DNA of 64,000 bases from Microbacterium sp. (GTDB lineage: Bacteria > Actinomycetota > Actinomycetes > Actinomycetales > Microbacteriaceae). Below the pieces are notes generated by a model. The model had not been told where the DNA came from. It saw only the letters and a program-made list of their open reading frames with translations, and did no database searches. The translations under genes were made by a program, and so were the position numbers. Shown one piece after another: positions 29,960 to 39,354 of this stretch; position 1 is the stretch's first letter, and every line of letters starts with the position of its first letter. The stretch lies in NCBI RefSeq assembly GCF_017305435.1, contig NZ_JAFKIP010000007.1:1-64000 (forward strand). Reading direction: 5' to 3'.

Positions 29960-30877
29960 TCAGCCGACCGGGTCGACCTCGGGCTGGGTGCCCTTGACGC
30001 CCGACGCACCGAGGTTCTTCTCGAAGATCGCCGTCCAGATCTCCCCGCCGTCGGTGAAGGTCGTGTTGATGAACTCCTGGAAGGCGGTGTCGCCCTTCGC
30101 GATGCCGACGCCGTAGCGCTCCTCGCTGAAGACGTCGCCGACGACCTTCAGGTTGTCGGGGTCCTGCGCCGCGTAGCCGATGAGGATCGCCTCATCGGTG
30201 GTGACGGCATCCACCTGTCCGTTCTTGAGGTCCTCGACGCACGCGGAGTACGTGTCGTACTCCTTCGTCTTCGCGGGGGTCTCGTCCTTGATCCGCTGGA
30301 TCGAGGTCGACCCCGTCGCCGAGCAGACGACGTCGTCGGAGGTGAGGGAGTCCTTGCCGGTGATGGTGTCGTTGCCGGCGGCGACGAGGAGCCCCTGGCC
30401 CGTGATGAAGTACGGGCCGGCGAAGGAGATCTGCTCCTTGCGCTTGTCGGTGATCGAGTACGTGCCGACGTAGTAGTCGATGTCGCCGTTGACGATCGCC
30501 TGCTCGCGGTTGGCGGAGGGGATCGCCGTGAATTCGATCTTGTCCTCGTCGTAGCCGAGGGCCGCCGCGATCCAGCGCGCGATGTCGACGTCGAAGCCCG
30601 TGCGCTCGCCCGTGACGGGGTCGAGGTAACCGAGACCGGGCTGGTCCTCCTTGACGCCGACCTTGACGACGCCCGCGGCCTTGATCTTCTCGAACGTGGG
30701 GCTGCCGTCGATCGTGACGCCCTCGGCGACCGTCCACGGGTTGCCGGCGGGAGCCTCGCCGGATGCCTCGCCTCCGGGGGTCGTGTCGGCGCCGGGCGTG
30801 CCGCTGTTGCACGCCGTGAGCGCCAGGGCGGCGATCGCGATGCCGGCGAAGGCGCCGGCGATTCTGGTGGTACGCAT
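29960..30877 (-). CDS. gluB: Glutamate-type ABC transporter substrate-binding lipoprotein
   Basis: A 305-residue extracytoplasmic binding protein. Signal peptide MRTTRIAGAFAGIAIAALAL ends in a lipobox LTAC. The body is a family 3 solute-binding protein: VGVKEDQPGLGY, GFDVDIARWIA and YYVGTYSITDKRKEQISFAGPY are the usual ligand-pocket blocks. ATG at 30877 has an excellent AGGAGG upstream; an earlier in-frame ATG at 30904 lacks one. By similarity to corynebacterial GluB the ligand is probably glutamate or a relative. Confidence 0.92.
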   Translation of the reverse strand: MRTTRIAGAFAGIAIAALALTACNSGTPGADTTPGGEASGEAPAGNPWTVAEGVTIDGSPTFEKIKAAGVVKVGVKEDQPGLGYLDPVTGERTGFDVDIARWIAAALGYDEDKIEFTAIPSANREQAIVNGDIDYYVGTYSITDKRKEQISFAGPYFITGQGLLVAAGNDTITGKDSLTSDDVVCSATGSTSIQRIKDETPAKTKEYDTYSACVEDLKNGQVDAVTTDEAILIGYAAQDPDNLKVVGDVFSEERYGVGIAKGDTAFQEFINTTFTDGGEIWTAIFEKNLGASGVKGTQPEVDPVG

Positions 30878-30936
30878 GTGATCCTCCTGGTTTCGTGTCT
30901 TCATTTCGGGGGTGCCGCGCCGGTGCAGGGCGCGGA

Positions 30937-30972
30937 CGTCTCAGTGCGCGATGCGCGTCTCAGTGCGTGATG
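30937..30972. repeat. 17-bp direct repeat duplicating the gluA 3' end
   Basis: CGTCTCAGTGCGCGATG (30937-30953) and CGTCTCAGTGCGTGATG (30956-30972) differ by one base and have a 19-bp period. The second copy is the actual gluA end including its stop codon; the first lies in the gluA-gluB spacer. Confidence 0.7.
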
Positions 30973-31748
30973 AGCTTGGAGAGGAAGTCCTTCGCGCGCT
31001 CGCTCTTCGGGTTCGTGAAGAAGTCGTCGGGGGTCGCCTCCTCGACGATCTGCCCGTCCGCCATGAACACGACGCGGTCGGCGGCCTTGCGCGCGAACCC
31101 CATCTCGTGGGTCACGACGACCATCGTCATCCCGTCCTGCGCGAGGCCGACCATGACGTCGAGGACCTCGTTGATCATCTCGGGGTCGAGGGCGCTCGTC
31201 GGCTCGTCGAACAGCATGACCTTGGGCTTCATCGCGAGAGCGCGCGCGATCGCGACGCGCTGCTGCTGCCCGCCCGAGAGCTGCGCGGGCAGCTTGGATG
31301 CCTGCTGGGCGACGCCCACACGCTCGAGAAGCGCACGCGCCTCGGCTTCGGCATCCGCCTTCTTCATCTTCTTGACCTTGATCGGGCCGAGCGTGACGTT
31401 CTCGAGGATCGTCAGATGCGAGAACAGGTTGAACGACTGGAACACCATGCCGACGTCGGCGCGGAGCCCGGCGAGCGCCTTGCCCTCCTTGGGCAGCTCC
31501 TTGCCGTCGATCGTGATGGAACCGCTCGTGATCGTCTCCAGGCGGTTGATCGTGCGGCACAGCGTCGACTTGCCCGAGCCCGAGGGGCCGATCACCACCA
31601 CCACCTCGCCGCGGTTGACGGTGAGGTCGATGTCCTTCAGCGCCTGGAACTGTCCGTAGTGCTTCTGCACGTCCGAGACGACCACGAGCGGGTCGCCGCG
31701 GCGGACGGTGATGTTGCTGGTCGCGGGGGCAGGATCCGGGGTCGCCAT
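30960..31748 (-). CDS. gluA: Glutamate-type ABC transporter ATP-binding protein
   Basis: A 262-residue ATPase of the polar amino acid uptake family. Walker [10 protein letters not shown], the Q-loop segment MVFQSFNLF, signature LSGGQQQR, Walker [13 protein letters not shown] and the H-loop VVTHEMGF are all intact. ATG at 31748 follows TAGGCT by 6 nt (leaderless type); another candidate -10, TATAAC (31791-31786) with an upstream TG, could make a leadered mRNA. It is the first gene of gluA-B-C-D. Confidence 0.94.
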   Translation of the reverse strand: MATPDPAPATSNITVRRGDPLVVVSDVQKHYGQFQALKDIDLTVNRGEVVVVIGPSGSGKSTLCRTINRLETITSGSITIDGKELPKEGKALAGLRADVGMVFQSFNLFSHLTILENVTLGPIKVKKMKKADAEAEARALLERVGVAQQASKLPAQLSGGQQQRVAIARALAMKPKVMLFDEPTSALDPEMINEVLDVMVGLAQDGMTMVVVTHEMGFARKAADRVVFMADGQIVEEATPDDFFTNPKSERAKDFLSKLITH

Positions 31749-31836
31749 GGGGTCAGCCTAGGCAGAGCCCCCCGAGGGCGCTCAAGTTATACACAGGATC
31801 TTGACCGAGCCGTTACGGGGCTGGAACAATCCCCGC

Positions 31837-32637
31837 TCAGCCCGCCGCGCGCTGCGCGAAGGCCGTCTCATACAGACAGACGCTCGCCGCCGTCGCGAGA
31901 TTGAGCGACTCGGCACGGCCGTAGATGGGGAGGCGCAGCGAGAGATCGGCGTGCGCGAGCGCCTCCGGCTCCAGCCCGCGTGCCTCGTTGCCGAACAGCC
32001 ACGCCGTCGGCTCGGCGAGGAGGTCACGGCGGGCGAGGAAGTCCTCTCCCCCGACATCCGCGGCGACGACCCGCAGCCCCGCCGCGTGCGCACGCTCGAC
32101 GGTCGTCTCGAGATCGGCGGCCACCGCGACCGGCACGTGGAAGAGCGACCCGGTCGTGGCGCGCACGACCTTGGGGTTGTACGGATCCACGGTGCGGCCG
32201 GTGAGGATCACGGCATCCGCCCCCGCCGCGTCGGCCGCGCGGATGATCGTGCCGAGGTTGCCGGGATCGCGCACCTCCTCGCAGATCGCGATGAGGCGCG
32301 GGGATGCCGCGAACACGTCCTTCAGCGCGGTCGGCGACTGGCGCGCGACGGCGACGATGCCCTGCGGCGTGACGGTGTCGGCCATGGCGTCGAGCACCGC
32401 CTCGGTCGTGAACTCGATGTCGAGTCCCGCCGCGCGGGCCGCATCGCGCACGTCCTGATGACGCTCCATCGCGGTCGGCGTCGCGTAGAGCTCGACGACG
32501 GTGTCCGGCCGGTACGCAAGCGCTTCGCGCGCCGCCTGCGGCCCCTCCAGCAGGAACAATCCCGTCTCCTGACGGGCGCTGCGCTTGGTGAGCTTGGCGA
32601 CAGCCCGCACGCGCGGGGAACGAGGGTTCTCGAGCAC
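31837..32637 (-). CDS. TrmH/SpoU-family RNA 2'-O-methyltransferase
   Basis: A 266-residue SAM-dependent RNA methyltransferase with the trefoil-knot SPOUT motifs: motif 1 DPGNLGTIIRAADAAGADAV, motif 2 WLFGNEARGL and motif 3 LNLATAASVCLYE. An N-terminal substrate-binding domain (LEGPQAAREAL) resembles RlmB-type and TsnR-like enzymes, so the target is probably 23S rRNA; the exact nucleotide is not predictable. GTG start with TAGGAT 6 nt upstream. Confidence 0.88.
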   Translation of the reverse strand: MLENPRSPRVRAVAKLTKRSARQETGLFLLEGPQAAREALAYRPDTVVELYATPTAMERHQDVRDAARAAGLDIEFTTEAVLDAMADTVTPQGIVAVARQSPTALKDVFAASPRLIAICEEVRDPGNLGTIIRAADAAGADAVILTGRTVDPYNPKVVRATTGSLFHVPVAVAADLETTVERAHAAGLRVVAADVGGEDFLARRDLLAEPTAWLFGNEARGLEPEALAHADLSLRLPIYGRAESLNLATAASVCLYETAFAQRAAG

Positions 32638-32652
32638 GCTCTCATCCTAGAG

Positions 32653-32696
32653 AACGAGAAAGGGTGTCCCCCGTTCGGGGGACACCCTTTCTCGTT
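32653..32696. terminator. Strong bidirectional terminator after rplT
   Basis: A perfect 20-bp stem (32653-32672 with 32677-32696) and a GTTC loop. Within it GGGTGTCCCCC/GGGGGACACCC is flanked by TTTCTCGTT on each strand, giving a T-rich tail in both directions. It lies 8 bp past the rplT stop, so it ends the infC-rpmI-rplT transcript, and it also insulates the methyltransferase promoter. Confidence 0.9.
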
Positions 32697-32704
32697 CGCG
32701 CTGC

Positions 32705-33085
32705 TTACGCCTTGGGGGCGTTCACGTCGGCCGGGAGCGCCTTCTTGGCGGTCTCGACGAGCGACGCGAAGGTCTTCGGCTCGTTCACCGCGAGCTCGGC
32801 GAGCATGCGACGGTCGACCTGCACACCCGCGAGACCCAGACCCTGGATGAAGCGGTTGTAGGTGACGCCGTTCTGACGCGCGGCGGCGTTGATGCGCTGG
32901 ATCCACAGACGGCGGAAGTCGCCCTTGCGCTTGCGACGGTCGCGGTACGCGTAGACGAGCGAGTGGGTGACCTGCTCCTTCGCCTTGCGGTACAGGCGCG
33001 ACCGCTGACCCCGGTAACCGGAGGCGCGCTCGAGGATGACGCGGCGCTTCTTCTGGGCGTTGACGGCCCGCTTGACTCTAGCCAT
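32705..33085 (-). CDS. rplT: 50S ribosomal protein L20
   Basis: A 126-residue ribosomal protein needed for early 50S assembly. The basic N-terminal helix (AKRRV-type segment [20 protein letters not shown]) and the conserved [13 protein letters not shown] block are clear. It is the third gene of infC-rpmI-rplT, with 28 bp between rpmI and rplT, and is followed by a strong terminator. Confidence 0.98.
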   Translation of the reverse strand: MARVKRAVNAQKKRRVILERASGYRGQRSRLYRKAKEQVTHSLVYAYRDRRKRKGDFRRLWIQRINAAARQNGVTYNRFIQGLGLAGVQVDRRMLAELAVNEPKTFASLVETAKKALPADVNAPKA

Positions 33086-33113
33086 TTCTCAATTTCCTAT
33101 CGTGCGTCGCGGC

Positions 33114-33308
33114 TCAGAGGCCGAGGAGCTTCTTGGCGACCTTGGCGTCACCCGGGGCGAGGACCTGGTCCTGCGAGAGGCGACGGGTGCGCTTGGTGGG
33201 CTTGCCCTCGAAGTTGTGGCGGAGGTTCGCCTGCTGCTTCATGATCTTTCCGCTACCGGTGACCTTGAAGCGCTTCTTGGCACCCGAGTGGGTCTTCTGC
33301 TTCGGCAT
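33114..33308 (-). CDS. rpmI: 50S ribosomal protein L35
   Basis: A 64-residue basic ribosomal protein, full length for the family. It shows [21 protein letters not shown] at the start and [16 protein letters not shown] in the centre. It lies between infC and rplT in the standard order, with 54 bp after infC. Confidence 0.98.
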   Translation of the reverse strand: MPKQKTHSGAKKRFKVTGSGKIMKQQANLRHNFEGKPTKRTRRLSQDQVLAPGDAKVAKKLLGL

Positions 33309-33362
33309 GTCTCTATCCTTCGTTGTGGTTCCCGCAGGGCGGGAGTCTGTGGGGCCCGCGCC

Positions 33363-34001
33363 TCAGGAGGCGGGGGCGTCGGCGGCCGGAGCCGCCGCGG
33401 CGGGGGCGGTCTCACCGGGGGTGCTGCGCGCCTGGCGCGCCGCCTCCTTGTTCGCAGCGCGCTGCGCGTTCTGCTCGGTCTTGACCTCGGACTTGTTCTT
33501 GTGCGGCGCGATCACCATGACCATGTTGCGTCCGTCGATCGTGGGGTTGGACTCCACAGTGCCGAACTCGGCGACGTCCTCGGCGAACTTGCGGAGAAGG
33601 CGCACGCCCTGCTCGGGGCGGGACTGCTCGCGTCCGCGGAAGAGGATCATGGCCTTGACCTTGTCGCCCGCCTGGAGGAAGCCCTCGGCGCGCTTGAGCT
33701 TCGTCGTGTAGTCGTGCGCCTCGATCTTCAGGCGGAAGCGGACTTCCTTGAGCACGGTGTTGGCCTGGTTGCGACGGGCTTCCTTGGCCTTCTGCGCCGT
33801 CTCGTACTTGAACTTCCCGTAGTCCATGATCTTGACCACGGGCGGCTTCGAGTTCGGGGCGACCTCGACGAGGTCGAGATCTGCTTCCTGCGCGAGGCGG
33901 AGCGCCGCCTCGATGCGGACGACGCCGACCTGCTCACCGTTCGGCCCGACGAGGCGGACCTCGGGGACGCGGATGCGGTCGTTGGTGCGGGGATCGCTGA
34001 T
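33363..34001 (-). CDS. infC: Translation initiation factor IF-3, ATC start
   Basis: A 212-residue factor that binds the 30S subunit and checks the start codon. The conserved protein begins [16 protein letters not shown] place the start at ATC (34001-33999) because AGAGGAG lies 6 nt before it and family homology starts there, whereas the in-frame GTG at 34034 has no ribosome site and adds 11 non-conserved residues. Infrequent infC start codons are known and allow IF-3 to limit its own synthesis. The [11 protein letters not shown] linker and the C-terminal domain ([15 protein letters not shown]) are standard; an Ala-rich tail of about 25 residues is extra. Confidence 0.9.
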   Translation of the reverse strand: MSDPRTNDRIRVPEVRLVGPNGEQVGVVRIEAALRLAQEADLDLVEVAPNSKPPVVKIMDYGKFKYETAQKAKEARRNQANTVLKEVRFRLKIEAHDYTTKLKRAEGFLQAGDKVKAMILFRGREQSRPEQGVRLLRKFAEDVAEFGTVESNPTIDGRNMVMVIAPHKNKSEVKTEQNAQRAANKEAARQARSTPGETAPAAAAPAADAPAS

Positions 34002-34075
34002 GCGGAACTCCTCTGTCGTACGGGTGGATGCCACCGCTCGACGGAAGTCTTACGGGCGGAAGAGTCTCACGCCCA

Positions 34076-34247
34076 CCCGGCGCGACGCCGGGAAGTTCTA
34101 CACCCTGTCCTCCACGGCTTCTCGCCGTGCGGAGCTACCCGGTGCCGATGTCGCTGGCAGGCCGGGCGGAGTGCGGGACCCGGTAGCCTGGAGCGGCAAG
34201 CGCGGGTGGGATGTGATCCACTTTCGATCCGGAGCAGAACACTCCGG
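34076..34247 (-). promoter_or_regulatory. Structured 5' leader of infC-rpmI-rplT
   Basis: Four stable hairpins lie upstream of infC: CCGGAG/CTCCGG (34229-34247), CCGGG/CCCGG (34162-34183), CACGGC/GCCGTG (34113-34129) and CCCGGCG/CGCCGGG with a 3-nt loop (34076-34092). A long folded leader is typical of operons controlled by L20 or by attenuation, but no named riboswitch or L20 leader class is recognised. Sequence and pairing are seen; function is inferred. The region 34035-34276 otherwise holds no gene. Confidence 0.5.
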
Positions 34248-34276
34248 TGCGCGGCAAGTCTAGCAGAAAGCGATCC

Positions 34277-34696
34277 GTGAGCACGAACGCCCCCTCCCCC
34301 GACCATTCGCACGCCGCCCCCTCCGCCGCGGAGGCCGAACGCCTCGCGCGCTGGGAGGAGCAGGAGCGGGCCGCCGCCGCGGCATCCCGCGACATCGCCG
34401 ATGTCCCCGCGGTCGAAGTCATCACGACGGCGGCCGTCCATCTCATGAGCGCCGCCGCCGTGAAGGTCGGTCTCGCCGACGCCCCCGAGACGCAGACCGA
34501 CCTGGACGAGGCGCGCAAGCTGATCAACGCCCTCGCGGGACTCATCACCGCCGGCGCCCCCGAGATCAGCGACATGCACGCGCGATCCCTGCGCGACGGG
34601 CTGCGCTCGCTGCAGCTCGCCTTCCGCGAAGCCTCCGTCATCCCCGACCCGATCGGCAAGGGCCCCGGCGAGAAATGGACCGGCCCGGTCACCTGA
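34277..34696 (+). CDS. DUF1844 domain protein
   Basis: A 139-residue soluble protein, divergent from infC. After an Ala/Glu-rich N-terminal helix it carries the DUF1844 core ([19 protein letters not shown], then [15 protein letters not shown]), a small helical family common in actinobacteria and often next to infC. The function is unknown. GTG start at 34277; there is no strong Shine-Dalgarno. It converges with an SseB-like gene 10 bp away. Confidence 0.85.
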   Translation: MSTNAPSPDHSHAAPSAAEAERLARWEEQERAAAAASRDIADVPAVEVITTAAVHLMSAAAVKVGLADAPETQTDLDEARKLINALAGLITAGAPEISDMHARSLRDGLRSLQLAFREASVIPDPIGKGPGEKWTGPVT

Positions 34697-34705
34697 CCCG
34701 GCGCG

Positions 34706-35461
34706 TCAAGCGCGGAGGAGCTTGACCGTCAGCGAGTCGACGAGCACCGCGATGCGGTCATCGGCCGCCCAGCGCCCCGCGAGCCGCTGCAGGATCGCAT
34801 CGAGCTCGGCCTGCGCGAGGCCGTCCACGAGATGGAGCCGCACGATGAGCTCCGGACCGCGGAGGCGACCGGACGGATCGCCGTCCTCCACGGAGAGGTC
34901 GATCACGCCGAGTTCGCCGCCGATGGATGCCTGCAGGCCCGAGAACACCTCCGGCGAGCGATGCGCGGGTTCCCACGCCTGGCCTTGGCCGATCGCCCAC
35001 ACGGCGGGGCGACGGAGGATGAACTCCGTCGGCGAGGTCGGATCGATCACGATCAGGTCGGTGTCGTCGGCGGCCGCCGACAGCGCCGTGCGCACACCGT
35101 CGACGGGCACGGGGCGCGCGCGCGGGTCCCACGCGGCGAGCGCCGCGACCGACGTGAACACCGGCAGCACGCGCCGCCCGTCGGGAGCGGCGACCGTCAC
35201 GATCGAGAGCTCTTGCGTCTTGTCGACGGCGAGACCAGACGGGGCGACGCCGACGTCCCCCGCCTCGGCGACGAGCGGGATCAGCAGCCGCGCGGTGCGG
35301 TAGGCCTCGACCACGGCGACGGCGTCGCCGACCCCGGCGCGGACCTCCTCGAGGGCGCGCAGCAGCGCGGCATCCGCCGATCCGTCGTCGCCCGCGTGCG
35401 GATTCGACTCGAAGCTGCGCCCCTCCCACGGGACGCCGGCGCTGTCAGCCTGCTGCGACAT
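34706..35461 (-). CDS. SseB-family protein
   Basis: A 251-residue protein with an SseB N-terminal-type domain (residues about 30-140: [48 protein letters not shown]), followed by a C-terminal domain of unknown role. It overlaps the end of the isomerase gene by 17 bp, so it is co-transcribed with the histidine genes, as is common in actinobacteria. No catalytic motif is visible; the role is unknown. Confidence 0.82.
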   Translation of the reverse strand: MSQQADSAGVPWEGRSFESNPHAGDDGSADAALLRALEEVRAGVGDAVAVVEAYRTARLLIPLVAEAGDVGVAPSGLAVDKTQELSIVTVAAPDGRRVLPVFTSVAALAAWDPRARPVPVDGVRTALSAAADDTDLIVIDPTSPTEFILRRPAVWAIGQGQAWEPAHRSPEVFSGLQASIGGELGVIDLSVEDGDPSGRLRGPELIVRLHLVDGLAQAELDAILQRLAGRWAADDRIAVLVDSLTVKLLRA

Positions 35462-36191
35462 CCAGCGCCTCGGCGAGCGTGAAGGCGCCCGCGTACAGCG
35501 CCTTGCCGACGATCGCGCCCTCGACGCCGAGCGGCACGAGCTCCCGCAGCGCCGCGATGTCATCGAGGCTCGAGATGCCGCCGGAGGCGACGACGGGGCG
35601 CGTCGTGCGCGACGTGACCTCGCGCAGGAGTTCCAGGTTCGGCCCCCGGAGGGTGCCATCCTTCGTGACGTCGGTGACGACGTAGCGGCTGCACCCGGCA
35701 TCCTCCAGGCGATCCAGCACGTGCCACAGATCGCCGCCGTCGCGCGTCCACCCGCGTGCGGCGAGCGTCGTGCCGCGCACGTCGAGTCCGACCGCGATGG
35801 CCTCGCCGTAGCGTCCGATGACGTCGGCCGCCCACTCGGGGTTCTCGAGCGCAGCGGTGCCGAGGTTGATGCGCGCGGCGCCGGAGTCGAGCGCCGCCTC
35901 GAGCGACGCATCGTCACGGATGCCGCCGGACAGCTCGACCTGCACGCCGCGCAGCTGCTTGATGGCCTTGCGAATGACGGCCGTGTTGTTCCCGCGTCCG
36001 AATGCGGCGTCGAGGTCGACGAGGTGGATCCACTGCGCACCGTCGCGCGCCCAGGCGAGGGCCGCGTCGACGGGGTCGCCGTAGTTGGTCTCGGTCCCCG
36101 CCTCGCCCTGCGTGAGGCGGACGGCCTTGCCGTCGGCGACGTCGACGGCCGGCAGGAGGATCAGTTCAGGGGTCGACGCGAAATCGTTCAT
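35445..36191 (-). CDS. priA: Phosphoribosyl isomerase A (HisA, possibly HisA/TrpF)
   Basis: A 248-residue (beta/alpha)8 isomerase converting ProFAR to PRFAR in histidine synthesis. [15 protein letters not shown] with its catalytic Asp, [10 protein letters not shown], and [11 protein letters not shown] for phosphate binding are visible. In actinobacteria this enzyme (PriA) usually also performs the TrpF step; whether trpF is missing elsewhere cannot be seen. The start is ATG 36191 (MNDFAST), preceded by GGAGCC as at dapA; an upstream ATG at 36212 would add seven residues and lacks a ribosome site. Confidence 0.93.
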   Translation of the reverse strand: MNDFASTPELILLPAVDVADGKAVRLTQGEAGTETNYGDPVDAALAWARDGAQWIHLVDLDAAFGRGNNTAVIRKAIKQLRGVQVELSGGIRDDASLEAALDSGAARINLGTAALENPEWAADVIGRYGEAIAVGLDVRGTTLAARGWTRDGGDLWHVLDRLEDAGCSRYVVTDVTKDGTLRGPNLELLREVTSRTTRPVVASGGISSLDDIAALRELVPLGVEGAIVGKALYAGAFTLAEALDVAAG

Positions 36192-36285
36192 GGCTCCAGG
36201 TGGGGTGGTCATGGCCCGGGATCTCGGCGGTCGAGCCCCGGCACAATGAGAGAGACTACCCGCCCGCTGCGGGCACGTCGTACAC

Positions 36286-36942
36286 TCATGCCGTCCGCGG
36301 CAGCGCGGAGATCCAGTTGCCGAGCAGGCGGATGCCGGCGGCGCCGCTCTTCTCGGGGTGGAACTGCGTCGCGCTCAACGGACCGTTCTCGATCGCCGCG
36401 AGGAACGGCTGCCCGTAGTCGCACCACGTCGTCACCGGCGCACGGAAGGGCCGCATCGGCTCGAGGGTCCAGTGCTGCGCTCCGTACGAGTGGACGAAGT
36501 AGAACCGCTCGTCCTCGATGCCGTCGAACAGGACCGAGCCTTCACCGGCACGGAGGGTGTTCCAGCCCATGTGCGGCAGGACGGGCGCGTCGAGTTCGGT
36601 CACCGTGCCGGGCCACTCGCCGAGGCCGTCCGTCTCGATCCCGCGCTCGACGCCGTGCTCGAAGAGGACCTGCATGCCGACGCAGATCCCGAGGACGGGG
36701 CGCCCGCCGGACAGGCGCCGCTCGATGAGCTCATCCCCGCGGATGCCGCGGAGCGCGCTCATCACGGCGTCGAACGCCCCGACGCCGGGAACCACGAGGC
36801 CGTCCGCCTCGGCGACGAGTCCGCGATCCGCCGTCAAGCGGGCGTCCGCGCCCGCAGCGACCAGGGCCTTGACGGCGGAGTGGACGTTTCCCGAACCGTA
36901 GTCGAGGACGGCGACGATCGGGCGGGAAGCGGCATCCGTCAC
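36286..36942 (-). CDS. hisH: Imidazole glycerol phosphate synthase, glutaminase subunit
   Basis: A 218-residue class I glutamine amidotransferase that feeds ammonia to HisF. The nucleophile motif [11 protein letters not shown] has its Cys in place, and the His-Glu pair is in [18 protein letters not shown] is the usual N-terminal block. GTG at 36942 overlaps the hisB stop by 4 bp. hisF is not in this window. A short GCCCGC-A-GCGGGC hairpin occurs in the 94-bp gap before priA. Confidence 0.95.
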   Translation of the reverse strand: MTDAASRPIVAVLDYGSGNVHSAVKALVAAGADARLTADRGLVAEADGLVVPGVGAFDAVMSALRGIRGDELIERRLSGGRPVLGICVGMQVLFEHGVERGIETDGLGEWPGTVTELDAPVLPHMGWNTLRAGEGSVLFDGIEDERFYFVHSYGAQHWTLEPMRPFRAPVTTWCDYGQPFLAAIENGPLSATQFHPEKSGAAGIRLLGNWISALPRTA

Positions 36943-37565
36943 AGGGCGCCCTTCGTGCTCGGGATGCCGTCGACGAGCGGGTCGAGCGCTTTGGCCTGCC
37001 GGAACGCACGCGCGAACGCCTTGTACTCCGCCTCGGCGATGTGGTGCGGGTCGCGCCCGCCGAGGACGGTGACGTGGACCGTCAGGCCTCCGTTGAAGGC
37101 GATCGCCTCGAACGTGTGCCGCACGAGTGACCCCGTGAAGTGACCGCCGATGAGATGGTGCTCGTAGCCCGCGGGCTCCCCCGTGTGCACGAGGTACGGG
37201 CGCCCGCTGATGTCGACGACGGCCTGCGCGAGCGCCTCGTCGAGCGGGACGAGAGCGTCGCCGTAGCGGGAGATCCCCGCCTTGTCGCCGAGAGCCTGAC
37301 GGATCGCCTGACCGAGGACGATCGCGACGTCCTCGACGGTGTGGTGGGCATCGATGTGCGTATCGCCGGAGGCGCGGACGGTCAGGTCGGTGAGCGAGTG
37401 CTTCGCGAAGGCCGTCAGAAGGTGATCGAAGAACGGCACCGTCGTGTCGATGTGGCTCGTGCCCGTACCGTCCAGATCGAGGTCGAGCTCGACCGTGGAT
37501 TCGCTCGTCACCCGACGGAGGGATGCCGTGCGATCAGAGGCGGACGGAAGGGACGCGGATGCCAT
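36939..37565 (-). CDS. hisB: Imidazoleglycerol-phosphate dehydratase
   Basis: A 208-residue monofunctional IGPD that dehydrates imidazole glycerol phosphate with two Mn ions. The metal-binding blocks [28 protein letters not shown] and [13 protein letters not shown] are intact; there is no phosphatase domain. ATG 37565 follows a TAGACT by 7 nt, suggesting an internal promoter in addition to read-through from hisC 26 bp upstream. Confidence 0.97.
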   Translation of the reverse strand: MASASLPSASDRTASLRRVTSESTVELDLDLDGTGTSHIDTTVPFFDHLLTAFAKHSLTDLTVRASGDTHIDAHHTVEDVAIVLGQAIRQALGDKAGISRYGDALVPLDEALAQAVVDISGRPYLVHTGEPAGYEHHLIGGHFTGSLVRHTFEAIAFNGGLTVHVTVLGGRDPHHIAEAEYKAFARAFRQAKALDPLVDGIPSTKGAL

Positions 37566-37591
37566 GCTGCCGAGTCTAGCGACGCACGCGC

Positions 37592-38710
37592 TCAGTCCCG
37601 ATCGGACGAGACCTCACCCGCGTGCGCTCCGCCGTCGCCGAGCGACGCGAGCGCGTCGAGGAAGGCGGTGGACTCCTCTTCCGTGCCCGCGGTCACGCGC
37701 AGGCTGCGGGGCAGCCCCACGTCGCGGACGAGCACTCCCTGGTCGTAGAGCCCCTGCCACGTGGCGGCGGGATCGTCGACGCCGGCGAAGAGCACGAAGT
37801 TGGTCCAGCTCTGGAACGGCTCGTAACCCAGCGCATCGAGGGTCGCGGAGATCCGGTCCCGCTGCGCGACGATGTCATCGACCATCGCGAGCATGGCGGG
37901 GGCGTGACGGAGCGCGGCGATCGCCGCCGCCTGCGTGAGCGCGCTCAGGTGATACGGCAGCCGGACGAGGCGCAGAGCGTCGATGAGCGCCGGATCGGCC
38001 GCGAGATAGCCCACGCGGGCGCCGGCGAAGGCGAAGGCCTTGCTCATGGTGCGCGAGACGACGAGCCGCTCGCGACCCGGCAGCAGCGTCAGCGCGGAGC
38101 GGACATCACGCGGCGCGAACTCCTGATACGCCTCGTCGACGATCACGATGCCGTCGGTCGCGTCGTAGACGGCCTCGATCACATCGAGTCCGAGCGGCGT
38201 GCCGGTGGGGTTGTTGGGAGAGCACAGGAAGGTGACGTCGGGGCTCGCCTCTTCGATCTGCGCGGCGGCGTCGTCCGCGGCGATCGTGTAGTCGACGCCG
38301 CGCGTGCCGGCGACGTAGGACGCTCCCGTGGCGCGGGTGAGAAGGGGGTACATCGAGTAGGTGGGGCCGAAGCCGAACGCCGTGCGCCCGGGGCCGCCAA
38401 ACGCTTGGAGAAGGTGCTGCAGGACCTCGTTCGACCCGTTCGCCGCCCAGATCTGCTCGGGGAGCAGACCGTGTCCGAGGTATTCGGCGAAGCCCTCGCG
38501 CAGCGCCGTGAACTCGCGATCCGGGTAGCGGTTGACGTCGCGCAACGCGTGCGCGAGTGAATCGAGGATGTCGTCCGCGACCTCCTCCGGCACCGGGTGA
38601 GTGTTCTCGTTGACGTTGAGGGCGACCGGCAGCGGCGCCTGCGGCGCCCCGTATGGGGTCAGTCCACGCAGATCGGGCCGGAGGGGAAGGTCATCGAGAC
38701 GCGCGCTCAC
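37592..38710 (-). CDS. hisC: Histidinol-phosphate aminotransferase
   Basis: A 372-residue PLP aminotransferase (class I/II). [10 protein letters not shown] near the N-terminus, the phosphate site NGSNEVLQ, the [10 protein letters not shown] block, the cofactor Asp in [12 protein letters not shown] and the Schiff-base Lys in [17 protein letters not shown] are all visible. GTG 38710 has TACGAT 6 nt upstream (leaderless type). It lies 27 bp after the LysM gene on the same strand. Confidence 0.96.
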   Translation of the reverse strand: MSARLDDLPLRPDLRGLTPYGAPQAPLPVALNVNENTHPVPEEVADDILDSLAHALRDVNRYPDREFTALREGFAEYLGHGLLPEQIWAANGSNEVLQHLLQAFGGPGRTAFGFGPTYSMYPLLTRATGASYVAGTRGVDYTIAADDAAAQIEEASPDVTFLCSPNNPTGTPLGLDVIEAVYDATDGIVIVDEAYQEFAPRDVRSALTLLPGRERLVVSRTMSKAFAFAGARVGYLAADPALIDALRLVRLPYHLSALTQAAAIAALRHAPAMLAMVDDIVAQRDRISATLDALGYEPFQSWTNFVLFAGVDDPAATWQGLYDQGVLVRDVGLPRSLRVTAGTEEESTAFLDALASLGDGGAHAGEVSSDRD

Positions 38711-38737
38711 AGCACCATCGTAAAGCGCGACCGGTCC

Positions 38738-39103
38738 TCAGTGCTCCGCGCGGACGGGGAGCGAGATCGTCTGACCGACCACGAGCGCGCCTGACGGAAG
38801 CGCGTTCAGCCGAACGATCTCGTCGACGACGTCTCGCGGGTCGGATGCCGGGTCCGCGGCTTCGGCGATCGACCACAGGGTGTCGCCGGGCATGACCGTC
38901 ACCTGCTCGAACGAGTCTGCCGGGGCGCCTCCGTCGCTCGAGGCGAGCGCCCCGCCGCCGGAGACGATCGCGAAGGCGAGAGCGAGGACCGCGGGAAGTG
39001 CGGCGATCGCGGCGAGCACGCGACGCCCGCGCACGGTCAACCGTAGCCGCGTCGCGGGGACGCGCGGAACGAACGTGGCGGTGGTGAGGTCGATCGTGGT
39101 CAT
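38738..39103 (-). CDS. LysM-domain membrane protein next to lexA (SOS division-inhibitor type)
   Basis: A 121-residue protein with an N-terminal cytoplasmic segment, one membrane helix (residues about 30-50: [20 protein letters not shown]) and an extracytoplasmic LysM domain ([18 protein letters not shown] to [10 protein letters not shown]) that binds peptidoglycan. Its position divergent from lexA matches YneA/DivS and Mycobacterium ChiZ (Rv2719c), small SOS-induced cell-division regulators. ATG 39103 has AGGAGAAGACA upstream. A promoter with a LexA-like site lies at 39179-39210. The role as an SOS division inhibitor is inferred from context. Confidence 0.82.
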   Translation of the reverse strand: MTTIDLTTATFVPRVPATRLRLTVRGRRVLAAIAALPAVLALAFAIVSGGGALASSDGGAPADSFEQVTVMPGDTLWSIAEAADPASDPRDVVDEIVRLNALPSGALVVGQTISLPVRAEH

Positions 39104-39178
39104 TGTCTTCTCCTCGACGGAAGTCGTGATCTTCGCATCCGACTCTCGGCCGGGAGAGCCGGATACGAAGTTCTCTTC

Positions 39179-39210
39179 CGAACCTATCTTCGATATAGTA
39201 CGGGTGTCAA
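39179..39210. promoter_or_regulatory. Divergent lexA/LysM promoters with LexA-box-like site
   Basis: CGAACCTATCTTCG (39179-39192) matches the Gram-positive SOS box CGAAC-N4-GTTCG at 9 of 10 fixed positions. On the minus strand it covers the -10 TAGGTT (39186-39181) that pairs with TTGACA (39210-39205) over 18 bp, the LysM promoter. On the plus strand it lies just before TATAGT (39194-39199), a good -10 for lexA. One site can therefore control both genes. Confidence 0.65.
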
Positions 39211-39312
39211 GATCGCATCGGATCGGAAGCGGATCGAACGCGACACGCGTGAGCCTGTCGGTCGGGGCGTCCGGGACCGGATACGGTTTCGACGAGGACA
39301 CCCCATCACCGA

Positions 39313-39354
39313 CCTCCGACATTCGAAGACGAGCCTCCGGCATTCGAAGACGAG
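39313..39354 (+). repeat. Tandem 21-bp repeat in the lexA leader
   Basis: CCTCCGACATTCGAAGACGAG-type units occur twice in direct succession (39313-39333 and 39334-39354), differing at one base. Each unit contains the palindrome TTCGAA. They lie 30-70 bp upstream of the lexA start within its predicted 5' UTR. Confidence 0.8.
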
